Counted from the first letter of the stretch, positions 1 to 13,979 are shown. The stretch: 64,000 nt of DNA from Galdieria partita (GCA_025991245.1 BQMJ01000047.1:1-64000); one strand, 5' to 3'. Notes: generated from the sequence alone by a model not told the origin. Made by a program: numbers and translations.

Positions 1-545
1 AACCCTAATAAACCCTAATAAACCCTAATAAACCTAAATAAACCCTAAATAAACCCTAATAAACCCTAAATAAACCCTAATAAACCCTAATAAACCCTAA
101 TAAACCCTAATAAACCCTAATAAACCCTAAATAAACCCTAATAAACCCTAATAAACCCTAAATAAACCCTAAATAAACCCTAAATAAACCCTAATAAACC
201 CTAATAAACCCTAATAAACCCTAAATAAACCCTAATAAACCCTAAATAAACCCTAATAAACCCTAATAAACCCTAATAAACCCTAAATAAACCCTAATAA
301 ACCCTAAATAAACCCTAAATAAACCCTAATAAACCCTAATAAACCCTAATAAACCCTAATAAACCCTAATAAACCCTAATAAACCCTAATAAACCCTAAT
401 AAACCCTAATAAACCCTAATAAACCCTAATAAACCCTAATAAACCCTAATAAACCCTAAATAAACCCTAATAAACCCTAATAAACCCTAAATAAACCCTA
501 ATAAACCCTAAGATTCCTTAATAACCCCTAATAAACCCTAATAGT
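1..545. repeat. Telomeric repeat array at chromosome end
   Basis: The C-rich strand reads 5' to 3' from the window start, as expected at a left chromosome end. Units are of two kinds, the 10-mer CCCTAATAAA and the 11-mer CCCTAAATAAA, i.e. G-strand TTTATTAGGG and TTTATTTAGGG. They are mixed irregularly, with a long pure run of 10-mers around 310-455. One unit near base 31 has lost a C. The array is regular to about 511 and degenerates through 512-545 before the subtelomere begins. Confidence 0.95.
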
Positions 546-1480
546 ATCCCATAAGTAGACCGTAAACCCTCAGTAAAATCTGAATAAGAAGAAAAAATGC
601 ATACTCCCTTCGGCCAGACTACACATATTTTGCAATTCATTTAGCTTTTTTTTCATATATGCATTCGAGGACCCTCTTAATTTTATCAAGCTTTTTCTCG
701 TTGCTTCTAATGTAATCAGCTTTGTCGCAAATTTTTTATGGGTATTTTGAAGATGACGTTGTGACTTCTTTTATTGGCCTTTTTTGGTTATGTTTGTATT
801 TGAGTCTTCTTGCGAGATTACTGGAAATGTAAAGAAAATGATTGCTTTTTGCTTTTTATCAGTGGTTGTTCTTTTGCTTTAGGCATTTTTCTGTTGTTTT
901 GTGTTGATTAAAAATTTTAACCGATTCACTTAAATGCAGTTTTTTTTGTTACTTTGACATTGTCGCCTTTTATTGACCAAGTTTTAAAGCAAAGTATTAA
1001 AGCGTTTATTGCACATCGTTTATCTTCGTTCTTAGTTAAAGCTCTATATATTGTGTAATGGATCCTCGAGCTTTCTTATTATGGATGAATGTTCCTTTAT
1101 TCATCCAGGTAATATTTTTCTATAGTATGTGATTTTGGATAAAACTAGTAATAAACCTTAATAAGACTTAATAAACCCTGATAAGAGAGTTCCCATTGCC
1201 CTGTACCAAAACATCCGCATTGGAAGATTTATTAGGTTTTCTGTCATCACAACGCATTAAAAAAAGAAAGTGAATTGGTTCTCTACCAAGACCTTTACTT
1301 TTGCTTTTAGTCTGGTGAAAGTAATTAATTCTCAAGACTGTGCTTCTTTTTTTGCGAGCGATCAAATGACTTGTCTTGAGCTATTTTTGCGTATTTTTGT
1401 ATTTGTTGTTGATTACGGGAAAACCTGGGATTCTGGGGAAAATTTTAAGATGCTATTTTTTTGAGGCCTTTTTGAGTTTA
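545..1480. repeat. Subtelomeric repeat A, copy 1 (short copy)
   Basis: T-rich non-coding unit. Landmarks shared with copies 2 and 3 include CTCAGTAAAA.CTGAATAAGA (about 569, 1534, 3841), TTCCCATTGCCCTGTAC (about 1190, 2150; diverged near 4470), and CAAGACCTTTACTT (about 1285, 2243, 4565). The offset to copy 2 is a steady 960 bases. This copy stops after about 0.9 kb, where copy 2 begins, so it lacks the distal 1.3 kb of the longer units. At 1150-1182 it contains AATAAACC-type telomere-like words. I see no coding potential. Confidence 0.85.
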
Positions 1481-1499
1481 GGTATTCCCTACCAAGACC

Positions 1500-3700
1500 T
1501 ACTAGTAAACCATAACTAGACCGCATAGTGAAACCTCAGTAAAACCTGAATAAGAAAGAAAAATGCATACTCCTCTTTGCCAGGCTACACATATTTTACG
1601 ATTCATTTTTTTTTTTTGAATGCATCAGAGAAGAAAGTCCTTTAATTCTATGAATCGTTTCATATATACTTCTAGTAAAATGAATTAGGTAGCAAAATTT
1701 TCTAAGATTTTTTTTAATGGCCATATGACATTTGTTGTGTTCTTCATTTTGTTAATGCATTGGAGCTTTACTGCGTGAACACTTGAATCCCTGAAGAAAA
1801 TTTTTCCATTTTCTCTTTAATTAGTGATCGTTTTTCTTTTTTTCAGGCATTTCTCTGTTGTGTTGCGTTGATTAAAAATTTTAAGCGGTTTGCTTCAATG
1901 AAAATTTTTCTTGGTTGATTTTAGCCTTATTACCTTCCTGTATTATTGACAAAATTTACAGCAATTTATTGAATCTTTTATTACCGACCTTTTTTCTTTT
2001 TTTTATTGAAGCCGTATTCATCCAATGTTGAACCTTTTTGATTTTCTATATTGGTTGGATGTTCTTTTAGTCATCCTATTGATATCTTTCTAGGGTATCT
2101 GTTTTTTGATAAGGAAAAGTTATATAACTTAGCAAGCCTGACAAGTAAAATTCCCATTGCCCTGTACTAGACCATTCGTATTTGAACATTTATCCAGGTC
2201 TTGGTCATCTCAATGCATTGGGAAAGAAAGCGAATTGGTTCTATCAAGACCTTTACTTCCGCTTTTAGTTTCGTAAAAATAATGAATTCTCAAACTGTGC
2301 TACTTGTTTTGCCAGCAATCAAATGACTTGCCTTGTGTACTATTGCTGCGTATGTTTGTATCTGTTGGTTACTACGGGTATTTAGGTGAAATTTTAGGAT
2401 GCTATTTTTAATTCAAAGCCCTTTCTAGTTAGGGAATTTCTCTGTTGCTTCGCACTAATTCGAAATTGTGAGCTTTTTTGAAATCGTGAGCATTTTTCTT
2501 CAATGGTTCCTTTTTCTTGTTGTTAGCATTATTACCTTCGTTCTTAATTGAACGAGTGGTACAGTAAATAAATATTCTTTTTTTCACATTGTGATACTTC
2601 GCTTTACCTGTCATTTTTGCAGAATGTATTTAGTAAAAAGTCCTTTTGGTTTCTGGTAATGGATGAATTTACCTTTATTGACCCTGTTAATACCTTCCTA
2701 TAGTATTTGAACTTTTATGTAAATATGTATATTTAACTTGAAATTATACCCTAATCAAGCATAATAAAACAGAAAGTAGGGAATAATGTTTATTGCTTTT
2801 AGCCAAGAAATACCTAGTTTTTGATTCATTGCACTCTAGTAGTATCAAAGTAGGAGTGTGCAGAGTTTAGTGTTTATGTCTGGTTTCTTATTTATGTTTT
2901 TTGCCAAAGAATAGTTACGTCTTGTTTTATTTTTTATGCTCGTTGTCCTTCTGACCAAGGTTGGTTTCCTGTACGCTACACTTTGTTTAAGCTTTTTTTG
3001 GATTGGAAACTAGACTTAGTTGTTACATTCCTCGTTTAGTTCAGATTTTCTTTGGAGTTCACAAATTTTTGCTTCTTTTGTGTTGTTTCGAGAATTTAAG
3101 TGATTCGTTTGAATGGTAACCTTCTGGTGTCATAAGTGTAAGGCGCGAGCATGTACGTGAACAAGTCGTTGCAACAGTAAAGCAATCTGACATTATTAAC
3201 ATTTTCATTTCTTTGTTTTTTACTGCTTTCATTGTTGTTTTCAAGGATTGTCCCTCCTTTGTACTACTTTTCCTCCAATGAGAAAAAAATATTTTTTCAT
3301 CTGTATTTCAATGTGGTTTAGTTACTAAATTTAGTCTCATCAAAAGTATTGTATTTTTTTCTCTCTGAGCAGTTTGCTGTAACTTTTTTACTTCGTTTCA
3401 CACGGTCGACAAATATCTGCAGGACGAGAACAGGTTCAAGGTACTGATGATGTAAGGAACATATGGAAATTCTTCAATGTATTCTCAAGTTTCTATTTCT
3501 TTATATGCTTATTATTCTATGGCTTCCTTGTAAAATTGGTATTTGCGTTGTTCCTTTAATAAACTTTAGAAACAAGTGTAGCCCTTATAATACAAAAATT
3601 GCCTTTTCCCCTTTGATATATTGCATAAACTTTTCTTCAATACCGTTTCATGATGCCAATATAGTTGAACTGAAACTGAATTGCTGAAATCTTTCTTGTG
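1500..3700. repeat. Subtelomeric repeat A, copy 2 (full copy)
   Basis: About 2.2 kb, repeated almost head-to-tail by copy 3. Shared landmarks drift slowly in spacing (1534/3841, 2435/4755, 2877/5199, 3370/5695, 3583/5914; offset 2307 to 2331), which shows small indels in an old duplication. ACCCTAAT, a telomere-like word, occurs at about 2749 and again at the matching place in copy 3 (about 5069). Short ORFs inside are not conserved between the copies, which argues against coding. Confidence 0.85.
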
Positions 3701-3827
3701 TGATATTTTTTCCTTATAGCTCTATTCGAGGTATATTTTGCATAAGTACTTGGAAGCGTATAGAGAAAGTTTATATTTTGCTTTTAACTGGTGTTTGTCC
3801 TTTTTTTGTTGAGGCATTTTTATGTAC

Positions 3828-6020
3828 CCAATAGTAATTCCTCAGTAAAACCTGAATAAGAAAGAAAAATGCCCACTCCCTTCTGCCAACCTACACATAT
3901 TTTACAATTTACTGCATTTTTTCTCTTAATTGCATTTTAAACGAAAGTTTCTTAATTCTATCAAGCCTCTTCGTTTGCCTTTAGTCTAGTATAATTAGTC
4001 GCAAATTTCACTGAGTGTTTGGTGGCGTTTTGGAGACTGTTCTTGTGGGTTATTTTTCCATTATATTTGTATTTGTGATATATTGCATGAATACTTGGAA
4101 ACGATAGGAAAAGTTTTGGTTTTGCTTTTAGCTACTGATTGTCCTTCTTTTGTTTAGGCATTTTTACGTCGTGTTGTGTTAATTTAAGATTTCAAGCAGT
4201 TTGCGTGATTGAAAATTTTTTTGGGATGATTGTTGCCTTGAAACTGTCGTCTTTCATTGATTTTGTTGCGGAGCTATTTATATTGGATTTTTTTATTTTT
4301 TTTTTTTTTACTTATTCTTGTTAACCGGTATCCATTTTATGAAGGATCCTCTTGCTTTGTTCTGATGGATAAATGTTTCTTTTTTTATCCTGTTAGTTTC
4401 TTTCTATAGTATGTGACTTTTGTTAGAAACACTAATAAAATTAAAAAAAAGTAAGAAATCCTGCAATAAAATTCCTGTTGTCCTGTTCCAGGTCATTCGC
4501 ATTTGAAGATTTATCAGGTTTTTGGAAATCTGAATGCATTGGAGAAAGAAAGCGCATTGGTTCTATCAAGACCTTTACTTTTGGTTTTAGTTTCGTAAAA
4601 GTAATTAATTCTCAAACTGTACTGCTTGTTTTGCCAGAGATCATATGACTTGCCTTGTGTGCTATTTCAGCGTATGTTTGCATTTGTTGTTTGCTACGGG
4701 TGTTTAGGTAAAATTTTCAGATGCTATTTTTTGTTCAAGGCCCTTTTGAGTTAAGGAATTTCTCTGTTGCTTTGCAATAATTCGAAATTTTGAGCTGTTT
4801 AGAAATTGTGAGCATTTTTTTTGAATGGTTGCCTTTTTGTTGTTATTGTTAGCATCATTAACTTCGTTCTTGATTGACTCATTGCAAATTAATTGTTTTT
4901 TTTTCATGTTATGATATTTTGCTTTATGTGGTTTTTGTGCCGAAGCTAATTGGTGAAGTATCCTTTTGCTTTCTTATATTGGATGAATTTACCTTGATTC
5001 ACCATGTTAATATCTTCCAATGGTATTTGAACTTTTAGGTAAGTATGCATATTTAACTTGAAAGTATACCCTAATGAAGTATTATAAAACCAAAATGAGG
5101 AAAAAATACTTATTGCTTTTAGCCAAAACGTGCCTAGTTTTTCAATCCACTGAGCTCTAGTAGTCTCAAAGTCGGAGTGGGCAGAGTGAATTGTTTATGT
5201 CCGGTTTCTTATTTATGTTTTTTGCCAACGAATAGTTACGTATTGTTTTATTTTTTTTGCTTTCTGTGCTACTGACCAAGTTTGGTCTCCTGTCAGCTAC
5301 ATCTTGTTTAGACTTTTTTTGGATTGAAAACTATAGTTAGTTTTTTACATTCCTTCTTAAGTTCAAATTTTATTAAGAATGCACAATTTTCTGCTACTTT
5401 TGTATCGTTTTGAGATTCTAGGTAGTTCGTTTAAATGGTATCCTTCTGATGACGTTAGTTCAAGGTGCGAGCAATGTACGCGAACAGGTCATCGCAACAT
5501 TAGAACAATCTGCCACTATGTAACATTTTCTTTTCTTTGTTTTGTGCTGTCTTCATTGCTGCATCCAAGAATTACTCCTTCTTTTCGCTACTTTTCCTCC
5601 AATGAGAAAAACAACATTTTTTCTTCTGTATTTCTATCGGATATAGTTACTAAATTCCATTTCATCAAAGGTATTGTATTTTTTTTCTCTGTGAGCAGAT
5701 TGCTGTAACTTTCTTACTTCGTTTCACACGGTTGAGAAATATCTGCCTGACGAGGACAGATTCATGGTACCAATGATGTAAAGAACAAGTGGTACATAAA
5801 AATTTCTCAATATATTCTCAAGTTTTCATTTCTTTAAAGGTTTTTTCTACGGCTTTTTTCTAAAATTGGTTTTGGTATTGTTCTTTTAGTAAACCGTATA
5901 AAGAAAGTCCTAAGCTGGTAATGCAAAAATTGCCTATTCCCCTTTGATATATTGCAGAAACTTCTCTTCAATACCGTTTTATAATGCCAATGCAATAGAA
6001 CTGAAAATGAAATGCTGAAA
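3828..6020. repeat. Subtelomeric repeat A, copy 3 (full copy)
   Basis: Counterpart of copy 2, with roughly four in five bases shared by eye in the better blocks, such as CGTTTCACACGGT (about 3396 and 5720) and CCCCTTTGATATATTGCA (about 3608 and 5939). A 109-codon frame at 5379-5708 has no equivalent in copy 2 and is treated as chance. Confidence 0.8.
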
Positions 6021-9000
6021 TCTTTTCCTTTTTTTTAACTGTTGTCACAAGTTTTGAAATTTTAAAATTTTTATGCCTTGATGACATAGTAGCTTTTTCG
6101 TTGAATTTTTCTTTTTATATAGGTACTACATTGTAGAGATGATGTTCTTTGTTTACTGATTTTTCTTATTCAGATCGCTGCTGTCTGCAGTGCATACATA
6201 ATAATAAGCTTTGAATATGGATAATTTCGAAACTTTTGTTTCAATGGTTTCGCCGAGATCTTCATGGTTGAACCTTACCTTATTAGAATCGTTTTTAGAA
6301 ATTTGTCTTATATAGCAAAATTCTAAGTATTGTTATTTGGTCATTTTATTGTATTCTACGGTGCAATGCAATTGAAAATTTAACCATTTGGTGAAGGAAT
6401 TTTGGCTTTCTGATAATTGAGAGAGACTGCTTGTTTCGTTTCATTCGGTAAATAGCCTATTACTTAAAATATAGTGTCGCTATACATCTTTAGCCAAAAG
6501 TAAACAATGCCTATGCTATTCTTGGATTCTCAGAAATAGAACTTTTTGTTTGGTGAGAAATTTTTTAAACTTTCTTTTATTTATTCTCAACAATGTCAAA
6601 CTCCGAATCAATTTGTTGGTTTTTCATGTGCGTACTCTTATGCCGTAGATTTTTGTTCTATTGTTATTTTATAAGAATGACTGAATTAGAAGATTTTATC
6701 ATCGTTTAGGCTCTTTGTTCACATTTCAAAACGTTGACTTTCTTTATCCTTTCTCTTCTACTACTACTGTCTCTTTTTCTTTTGTGGTTTCTGTCTTATA
6801 ATCCTTGAATGTGTAATGAAGTTTTCCTAGGTTTTATTATAGCTATGTACTAAACTGTTTGAGATAAGAATATATTGACTTTTTCTGTAGGCGGATTTGT
6901 TCTACTCTTTTTTTAACTAAATATTATCACCTACTGTTTACCCCTGTGAACAACTAGAAATATTGATGCCATAAAGGACAAATAATGTATTGAAATTCTT
7001 CAATTTTTTCATATGGGCCGACCTCATTAAATTCTTTCTTTTTCTACAGACTCTATTTGAGACGACATTTTTATCGCTCTTCTAATGAACAGTAGATCAT
7101 TTTAGAAAAACAGTTAAATTTTTTTTTATTTGAAAACACACGACTTTCCATTTCTTTTTCTAAAAAGCATGCGTTTTTCTCAATTCACTAGATCGTCGTA
7201 ACAGAATCTAATAGAGTATAAAATTAAGTGGTGTAGATTCGGTTAAATTCTTTTGAAATTGTGTCAACATTCTTGAAGTTTTTTTTGATTTTGCTAATTT
7301 ATCTCGAGTGACAAAGTAATTCTTCCTTTGAAGTCTTTTTGAAACCACCCCCACAGTTGTATTGGTGATATCCAATTGTTCCATTTGTTTCGCTTTTATT
7401 GAAGTTTTTAATTTTTTGGGGGAGCTGAGCAATTTGGTTATGAATTTGATGTATTGCGAAATCTAAATCTGGAAATTTTTACACCTAGCGTATTGCATGG
7501 CTTGTTTCACTATAGTCGTTTTTGATATTGAAAAGCGACAGTTTTTCGAAAAGTCGAATCTTGCAACTGTTGGTTGTTACTATGTGGTATCTTTTATCAG
7601 ACACTTCTTTTTTGTAAAAAAAATTTTTTTTCTTTCTTATGGTAACTGCATCCATTTTGTTCTATTTTATGTTGATCGACATTATATTATACACAAATTG
7701 TACTGTTGATATATATAAGAAAGATAAAGCAAGCCATGCATTTGCCATAAACAAGCCTCAAATGAATTAAAACGTAAGCAATCTAGCCACAAAAATTCAA
7801 TGTTGGTCTGTAGCAACTTGAATATTACATGCTTTATGTCAGTTTGACTATGCTTTGAATAACAGCTTGTAGGGAAACATATCTCTCAAGAGCACCTTTC
7901 CTCCATGAGTTTGTTGTATTTTTATTCTTGTTCTTTGAAATCATCCTGTTGTTTTTGTTTCTTTCCTTCTTAAATATATAAAATTTCTCTTAAGTATTTC
8001 AATTTGACATAAGTACTGGATTGTTTCCGACTGAGAACATCGGAGGCTTTTCTTTGAACATGCATTTTGGACACTTCTTACTATCTTTTGCATTGTCGGT
8101 TAATGTCCGCTCAAGAGAAAAATTAGAGATATACTTATTCAATAAAGACAAGTAGTATATTAGAATTCTTTAACTTTCTAGAGATTCTATTTCTCTTGCT
8201 GTCTTTCTTTTCTCTATGGGTTATTTTCAAAATCGATATCTTTATCGTTCACTTATTAGTCTATAAGTGTACCAGAGAAAGAAACGTTACAAAGGTCTAA
8301 TAAAAAAAGAATTGTCTAGTGTCCTCTGACATACGTCACGTGCTTTCCTTCAATGAATTATGTTCTCGTGAAACCAATGTTATAAAGCAAAGAATTATTT
8401 AATAATTCAAATATTTTGACTTACCTTGTTGCTTTCATATTGGGTAGTGTTTAAGTTTTGTTTTGTTTGTTGATCCATTCGTGTCAATTCATCTTCGCCT
8501 ATGAAATCTTCATCTCCTAACATACTCGTGCACTTGTACCGCTTTTGACTGATCATGAATTTTCTCTAGTACTTGTTTTAGGAAAACGTTTTCATTTGTT
8601 TGGAGCCAACATAATTCATTATTTACTTGAAATGTTGCTAAACTAAATTGGCTCCGTTTCTTGCATCTCCCGTATCAGAGCCCTTTTCGATTCACTGACA
8701 GTGGTTTGAAAAGTACAACCTTGTTTTGCCTTATGGTTTCTTTATGCTGTCTTATCTATCACTTAGCAATTTGGCAAAACAGGGTTTTATTTTCTTATGA
8801 TCATTGTATACTTCTTATTTCATTCTGTGAGTATCCTTGTATACTATTATGCTACTTTGCTGGTGGTATACATATTGAACCAAAAGTAAGCCATACCATA
8901 CATATGCCATAAAAAAGGCTTTCAATTGAAGCAGGCAGTTAACAATGACAGCATTAATATTCCATAATCTGCTGTTCTTCCTCTTTCTTGTTGCTTAGTG

Positions 9001-11500
9001 TCTATCTGGTCTCTATTTTGCGCGATAACTATTAGAAAATTTTATCACTGCGTGGCATTTTTCATTATTGGTCATATTGTACTCTCACTCTTTTTCTCTA
9101 CAATCAATTTCTCCTTCCTTGCTTTCTTAGCTTTTAATACTTTTTTATTCTTTTACTATGATTACATAATATTTTGGTTTCTTCCTAGTTTTTTTTCTCT
9201 AGAATTTTCTATTTGAAACTCGTTGTTACGGAAGTCCTCCAATCGAAATTCTAGTTCTTCCATTATTACCATAAGAAATTTCAATACGTTTTGCTTTTCA
9301 TACTTATCTAGAGTTTAAATCGGTACTTGGAGGACAGAAATTAAATGAATGCCTTCTACTGAGGTAAATATTCATTTCTACGTTTTAATAGGGAGCAAGA
9401 GCAAGTTTGAGACTAGCAGCCTTTGTTAACGGCTCAACTTGAAATACTGTGGTATTTGAGACACTGCAGGAGAAGCTCTGCTTGTAAATATTCTAGTGTA
9501 CTTGCAAACTGGCTCAAGAATTTCCAACTATGTCATGTATGCAAAAATGCAAAATAGAGATTTTGAATCAATCGTTGGTCTTTCCTCAACTTTTCCAGAG
9601 GACAATGGAGTATGAAAGAAGAGCTTGGTAAGTTTGATTCTTTTACTACTTCATTTCTGTTGATTTCGACTACTAATTATTTTTATATTTACAAATAAAT
9701 GGCACTCTAGCCATTTTTTAGACAGTTGGAGCTTACTCTTAGCTAATCGTGAAAAAGTTCATATGAAGCAAGAAAACGCAAATTAGTATATACAAACCAA
9801 TTTCTACAACTTTTCTTCCACAAATATCTGCTTTAAAAGAATTTCGAAAAATTTTTCAATTTTGTCGAGAATTGGCTACACAGTACAAGACACAGCCCAT
9901 GGCAGCCAAAGGGCAATAGAGGAAAGTGAGGGGAAATGAATCAATGAACCCTCATGTGAACTAAAATAACTACTTATTGGATTTCCCAACGACCCAGCTT
10001 GGATCCTAATTCAGCCCAGTAAAATCTACAATGCAACAAGTTTTTCATTTGCAACACAATCTTCTAAGGTTCTATATATTATTTGCTAATGTTGTTTTCA
10101 TAGATATCACTTTCTAATTTAGCCGCTTGTAAAGAATAGAGGTTTCTTTGTAAAATTGCATTTCTTCTTATTGAGCGTGTATGGTTTTTGAATATGTAGT
10201 TTATTCCTAGGTACTACTTCAGGTGTTTTTATGTTGATTTTTTTTCTCTTTCACATCACAGTGTAATTGGAAATGATTTCAGCATTGTGCATTATAGACA
10301 ATTTTATAGTTTTAATGTATTTTAATCCAAACTTTTTGTGTGGTCCGCTTTTATATGTTTTCCTAATTGTTTTCATTCGCCACTGGGTTAAATAAAAATT
10401 CGTAAACCTCTTTCTTCTCTTAGATACCCTGTAATTTAGAAATTTGATTGTGTTTGTCCTTGTTTTAGCTGAGTAGTTCTTTTTGAACTGATATTGTTGT
10501 TGCCAGAAATTTTTGGTTTTTTTTCTCTTTTCAATTGAATATTCTATGGGAAACTCACAAGTACATGGTGCCGTCAATAAGTTTCTGTGATAAATAAAGC
10601 TGCTCATGTCAATTGTCTTGCATCTCTATCTATCGTTTTGATTGATATTGGGTTGTTTGAAACTTTCTTTTAAACTCTGGTCTTAGAGGCATTTTTGTAT
10701 AGTTGTTCTTCATAATAAATTTTTTCTTATAAAGCGATACGAGAACTTTCTTTTTTTGGCGTTGGGTGATAGCTCTATTGCATTGGCCCCAGCTCTGTCC
10801 AATTATGAATAATTCTGATTGGCTGATTAGTAAAACTTGAATGGTCAATTCTAGTCTTTGCCTTTTTTTAAGAATTTGCGTTGATTCTTTGAAGTCTCTC
10901 TGTTTACACCTTTGTGACTCAAAGTAGCTAAACGTTGAGTCTCGCCTCTCCTGAATTGGGTTAAAGCATATCCAAATTGCCAAGATTCGATTTCTTAGAT
11001 ATTGTCAATTGTATTTTTCTTCTATAATGGTCTTTTTTTGTGCTGTGTATTGCAATTGGTGTTTGTCTTTCTTTTTTGGCTAAAAGTTTTTCTCGTTTGT
11101 ATATAAATGACAAGGTAATTTGTGTATAAATGAAAGTACGTGTCGTGTACATTTTTTATTGTCAATTGAATAGAAAGAATTCCTTGCCTTTCAGACATTT
11201 TTATCATTATGACAATCCAAATGTTGGCTAGAGTTCTTCTTGTATAATTAACTAGTCACGAAATTCAGCGTGTATTCATTCACGGAAGCTAGACTTCTAC
11301 GAAAATAAAATTTTGGCAACCGTACCCACCAGTATGAAGATCGATCGTTCAAGTAAACAGGACATCAAGTATAAAATATTCATTTCTTGCTCAATTTTGC
11401 TGTGTAGCGTAGGAAGATCCTGGAATATCTTGCGCATTTCTAGGAATGTTGCTCAGTAGAGTAATTTAATATGCTAAAAGAATCGCTGTCTAAAATGAGC
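6020..11500. other. T-rich subtelomeric DNA without recognisable genes
   Basis: The plus strand is strongly T-rich, and no frame above about 120 codons looks like protein. Weak, diverged copies of repeat A modules are visible: the block ...AATGTATTGAAATTCTTCAA near 6985 resembles about 3455 and 5780, and another near 8140-8215 is weaker. A block at 6565-6810 recurs at 15065-15290. I see no transposase, reverse transcriptase, tRNA or rRNA here. Confidence 0.6.
6565..6810. repeat. Diverged repeat B, copy 1
   Basis: The order of short matching words (TTATTCTCAACA, GTACTCTTATGC, TAAGAATGACTGAATTAGA, TTTGTTCACAT, ACTACTGTCT) is repeated with substitutions and indels at 15065-15290. This is an ancient duplication within the subtelomere; no coding frame is kept. 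Confidence 0.55.
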
Positions 11501-11939
11501 AATGTATTTATAAATTCGTGGACAGTTGTCAATTGGTGTACTTTGTATTTGTCAGGCTTTTTATAGAATTATACGTTGTATAGTTGATTGTGATTTCCCA
11601 ATAGAAAGACAGGGCTATTTAAGTGCAAACAGTAATACTATTCAAACAATATCCTTTCCAAAACTGTGTCTCACAAACTGTCAACTGCTGAGTATTTATA
11701 GACTTGAGCACAAAAGACTACGGTAGCTATTCCAAACATACACTATGTCGACGAGTTGCGAAGCCTCTCTTTTGTGAAAGTTTTTCCCATCAGACACTCT
11801 TTTTCTTCCAAGTTTTGTTTCGAATTTGCATCCTTCAAGTGACCTCGTCAAGTAAGTTTAGCAAACAACGACGTAAAGATGCTTCAGAAAGGGTGTACAA
11901 ACTGTTCACGTCAGTTTTCGAAACAGCAACTCACAGTTG

Positions 11940-12640
11940 AACTGCGCAGTTCACTTGCCACGAGACAACCTCCCCTCTCCACTTGGACAATAGATTCTCA
12001 ATAGACAAAAACTGACAATGACAAGAATCGTTTTTGTGAAGAACCAAAGAGAATCAACTCAGAATATACTCCGACTGTTACAAAAGATCCTGGTGATTGT
12101 TCCACAAGAGAGAGTCCTCATCTATTGTTCACAGGACAACAGTTCAATTCAACTTCAAAAACCAGGTTACATTACAAGACTGTATCACCGCAAGGGTTCA
12201 ACCTCAAAAACTAATTGGAGCCTTTGTGCCGACTGGTTCCCCACTACTCCGCAGGGTCAATGTCTTAAAAGAGTCAAGGAATTAAGATCAACAATTCTCT
12301 CGAACAGAACCTACGTTGCATTCGACAAGAACTTGGAAGCGACTTTGAGGTTCAAGCCATGTCGTTGGCAGGAAACGACCAAAACAAACTGGGCCTTGGT
12401 TGGTATTTCAAAAAGTGCGAAATCATAAAACTTCAAAGTTTTTTTCGTACTAAAAAGTTCTCCTCTAAATTCAACTAATTATATTTTCATAAAAAGGAAC
12501 AATTTTATCCACTTGAAAACAGGTGGTAACAAAGCAACTACAGCCACAGTTGAGCAAAACAATCACAAAGAAAGATTGGGCAAAGGAACGTTGAAGAGCT
12601 CTTTGAGTAAAAAGTGCACACGCCATATAGTTTCATATGT
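11940..12640. repeat. Diverged repeat C, copy 1
   Basis: Shares an ordered set of words with copies at 13980-14500 and 16490-17170: CTCTCCACTTGG/CTCTCCAGTTGG/CTCTCCATTTGG, then TCAACACAGAAT-like, then ATTACAAGACT, then GGGTTCAA.CT, then GATCAACAATTCTC-like, then CCATATAGTTTC (also in copy 3). It carries a 136-codon frame at 12018-12428 that is broken up in the other two copies, so coding is not supported. Confidence 0.6.
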
Positions 12641-13979
12641 ACCTAGTGAAAACTTTCCAAGGGAACCTTCCACTCAAAGGTTTACCTAGAATACTATTGA
12701 TTCTCTAACGTTGCATTATTTGAAGAGAACCGTTGTGTTAGAATGATCGTTGAGATACCCCTGAGAGTAAAGCCCGCCATTGTATAGTGAGATAGACTCA
12801 CCTTTGTTATTCACCTTGGAGATTTACTGGCTTCAAGTTGATTTGGAGAACATGGAGCTCTAGTTGATAGGAATCATTTCAAGAAATTATTATCTGCCAC
12901 ATTCAAGAAGAAAGGCGTGTCTACCACAACTTGGAACGATTTGGTGTGTAGTCGCTAAGTTGTCATAGAGAAATTTCGTCAAGTAGGGTGAACATTTGCG
13001 CTGATAAATGAAGCTGAGCTATTTGCAACTTGAAGGACCGTGAATTTTGTGTTACCAGTATTAAATACTTTTTAGACTTTTGCAGATTGAGTGTATACAC
13101 TCTGGTCGAGTATTTCGAATATCAACAGAGTCAGAGTCAAGGACACGTTGGAAGTGACACATGTATATAATTTGTATTTTGCCTACAAGTATGTTGATAA
13201 AGAATCCAGTCGAGTTTCTCAATTTGCTTGAATACATAGACCAAGTGTCGCATATTCTATTTTTGTATAATTGTATTGCGAAAATAAAGAATCAGTTGTT
13301 GACTCTCTCTATTTTGTATAAAAGCTATATATGAAAACTGTCCATAATAGCATAGCGTCACGACTCACATAGTAAGTATCGTTGCAAGATCCTTGCCTTG
13401 TTTGTCCCTTGACAACAAAAGTCACCAACACAGATCCTCGGCACACTTCCTCCAATATCTCTAAAACAGCGCAAAGTTTCAGACAGTCTATGTTTCACAA
13501 AACTCAACAATCTACCACGGAAAATTCTAGAAACACTAGAGCAGTCCAAACTTGAAAAAACATAACCAAGTTGTCAAGGGTGGCTTCCCAAGACAACAAT
13601 TTGTCTGTGCTAGTAAAACCATAAAACAAAGAGCAAAAAGGAAAGAAAGCAGCAACTCCTAAATTTTTCAACCATACCCAGAGTACTTGAACACGCTATG
13701 AAGCTAGTACCGGAACTCACTCTCTAGTTCCCTCAGAGTTTCTCCGATAAACAACACAGACGCATCTACAAAAGTTCTATTAAAACTCCGCTCTCATAAA
13801 AAAATTTCAAAGTTAGCTAGTTCCTACATATATTCTAAAAAGCAGTGACAAATCTCAAAGTTGGATAGGTTGTACAATTTTGAAACATATCAACTGGTCA
13901 AGCACTCAAACAGTCATAAAGCTTTATCTAATTCCCAGTCAACTAGCTCATATATTACAACTTTCGTGATTTCTTCAAG

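Noticed and set aside
12018-12428. 136-codon plus-strand frame in the inner subtelomere
   Set aside because: It lies in repeat C and the matching parts of the other two copies do not keep the frame; composition does not resemble a folded protein.
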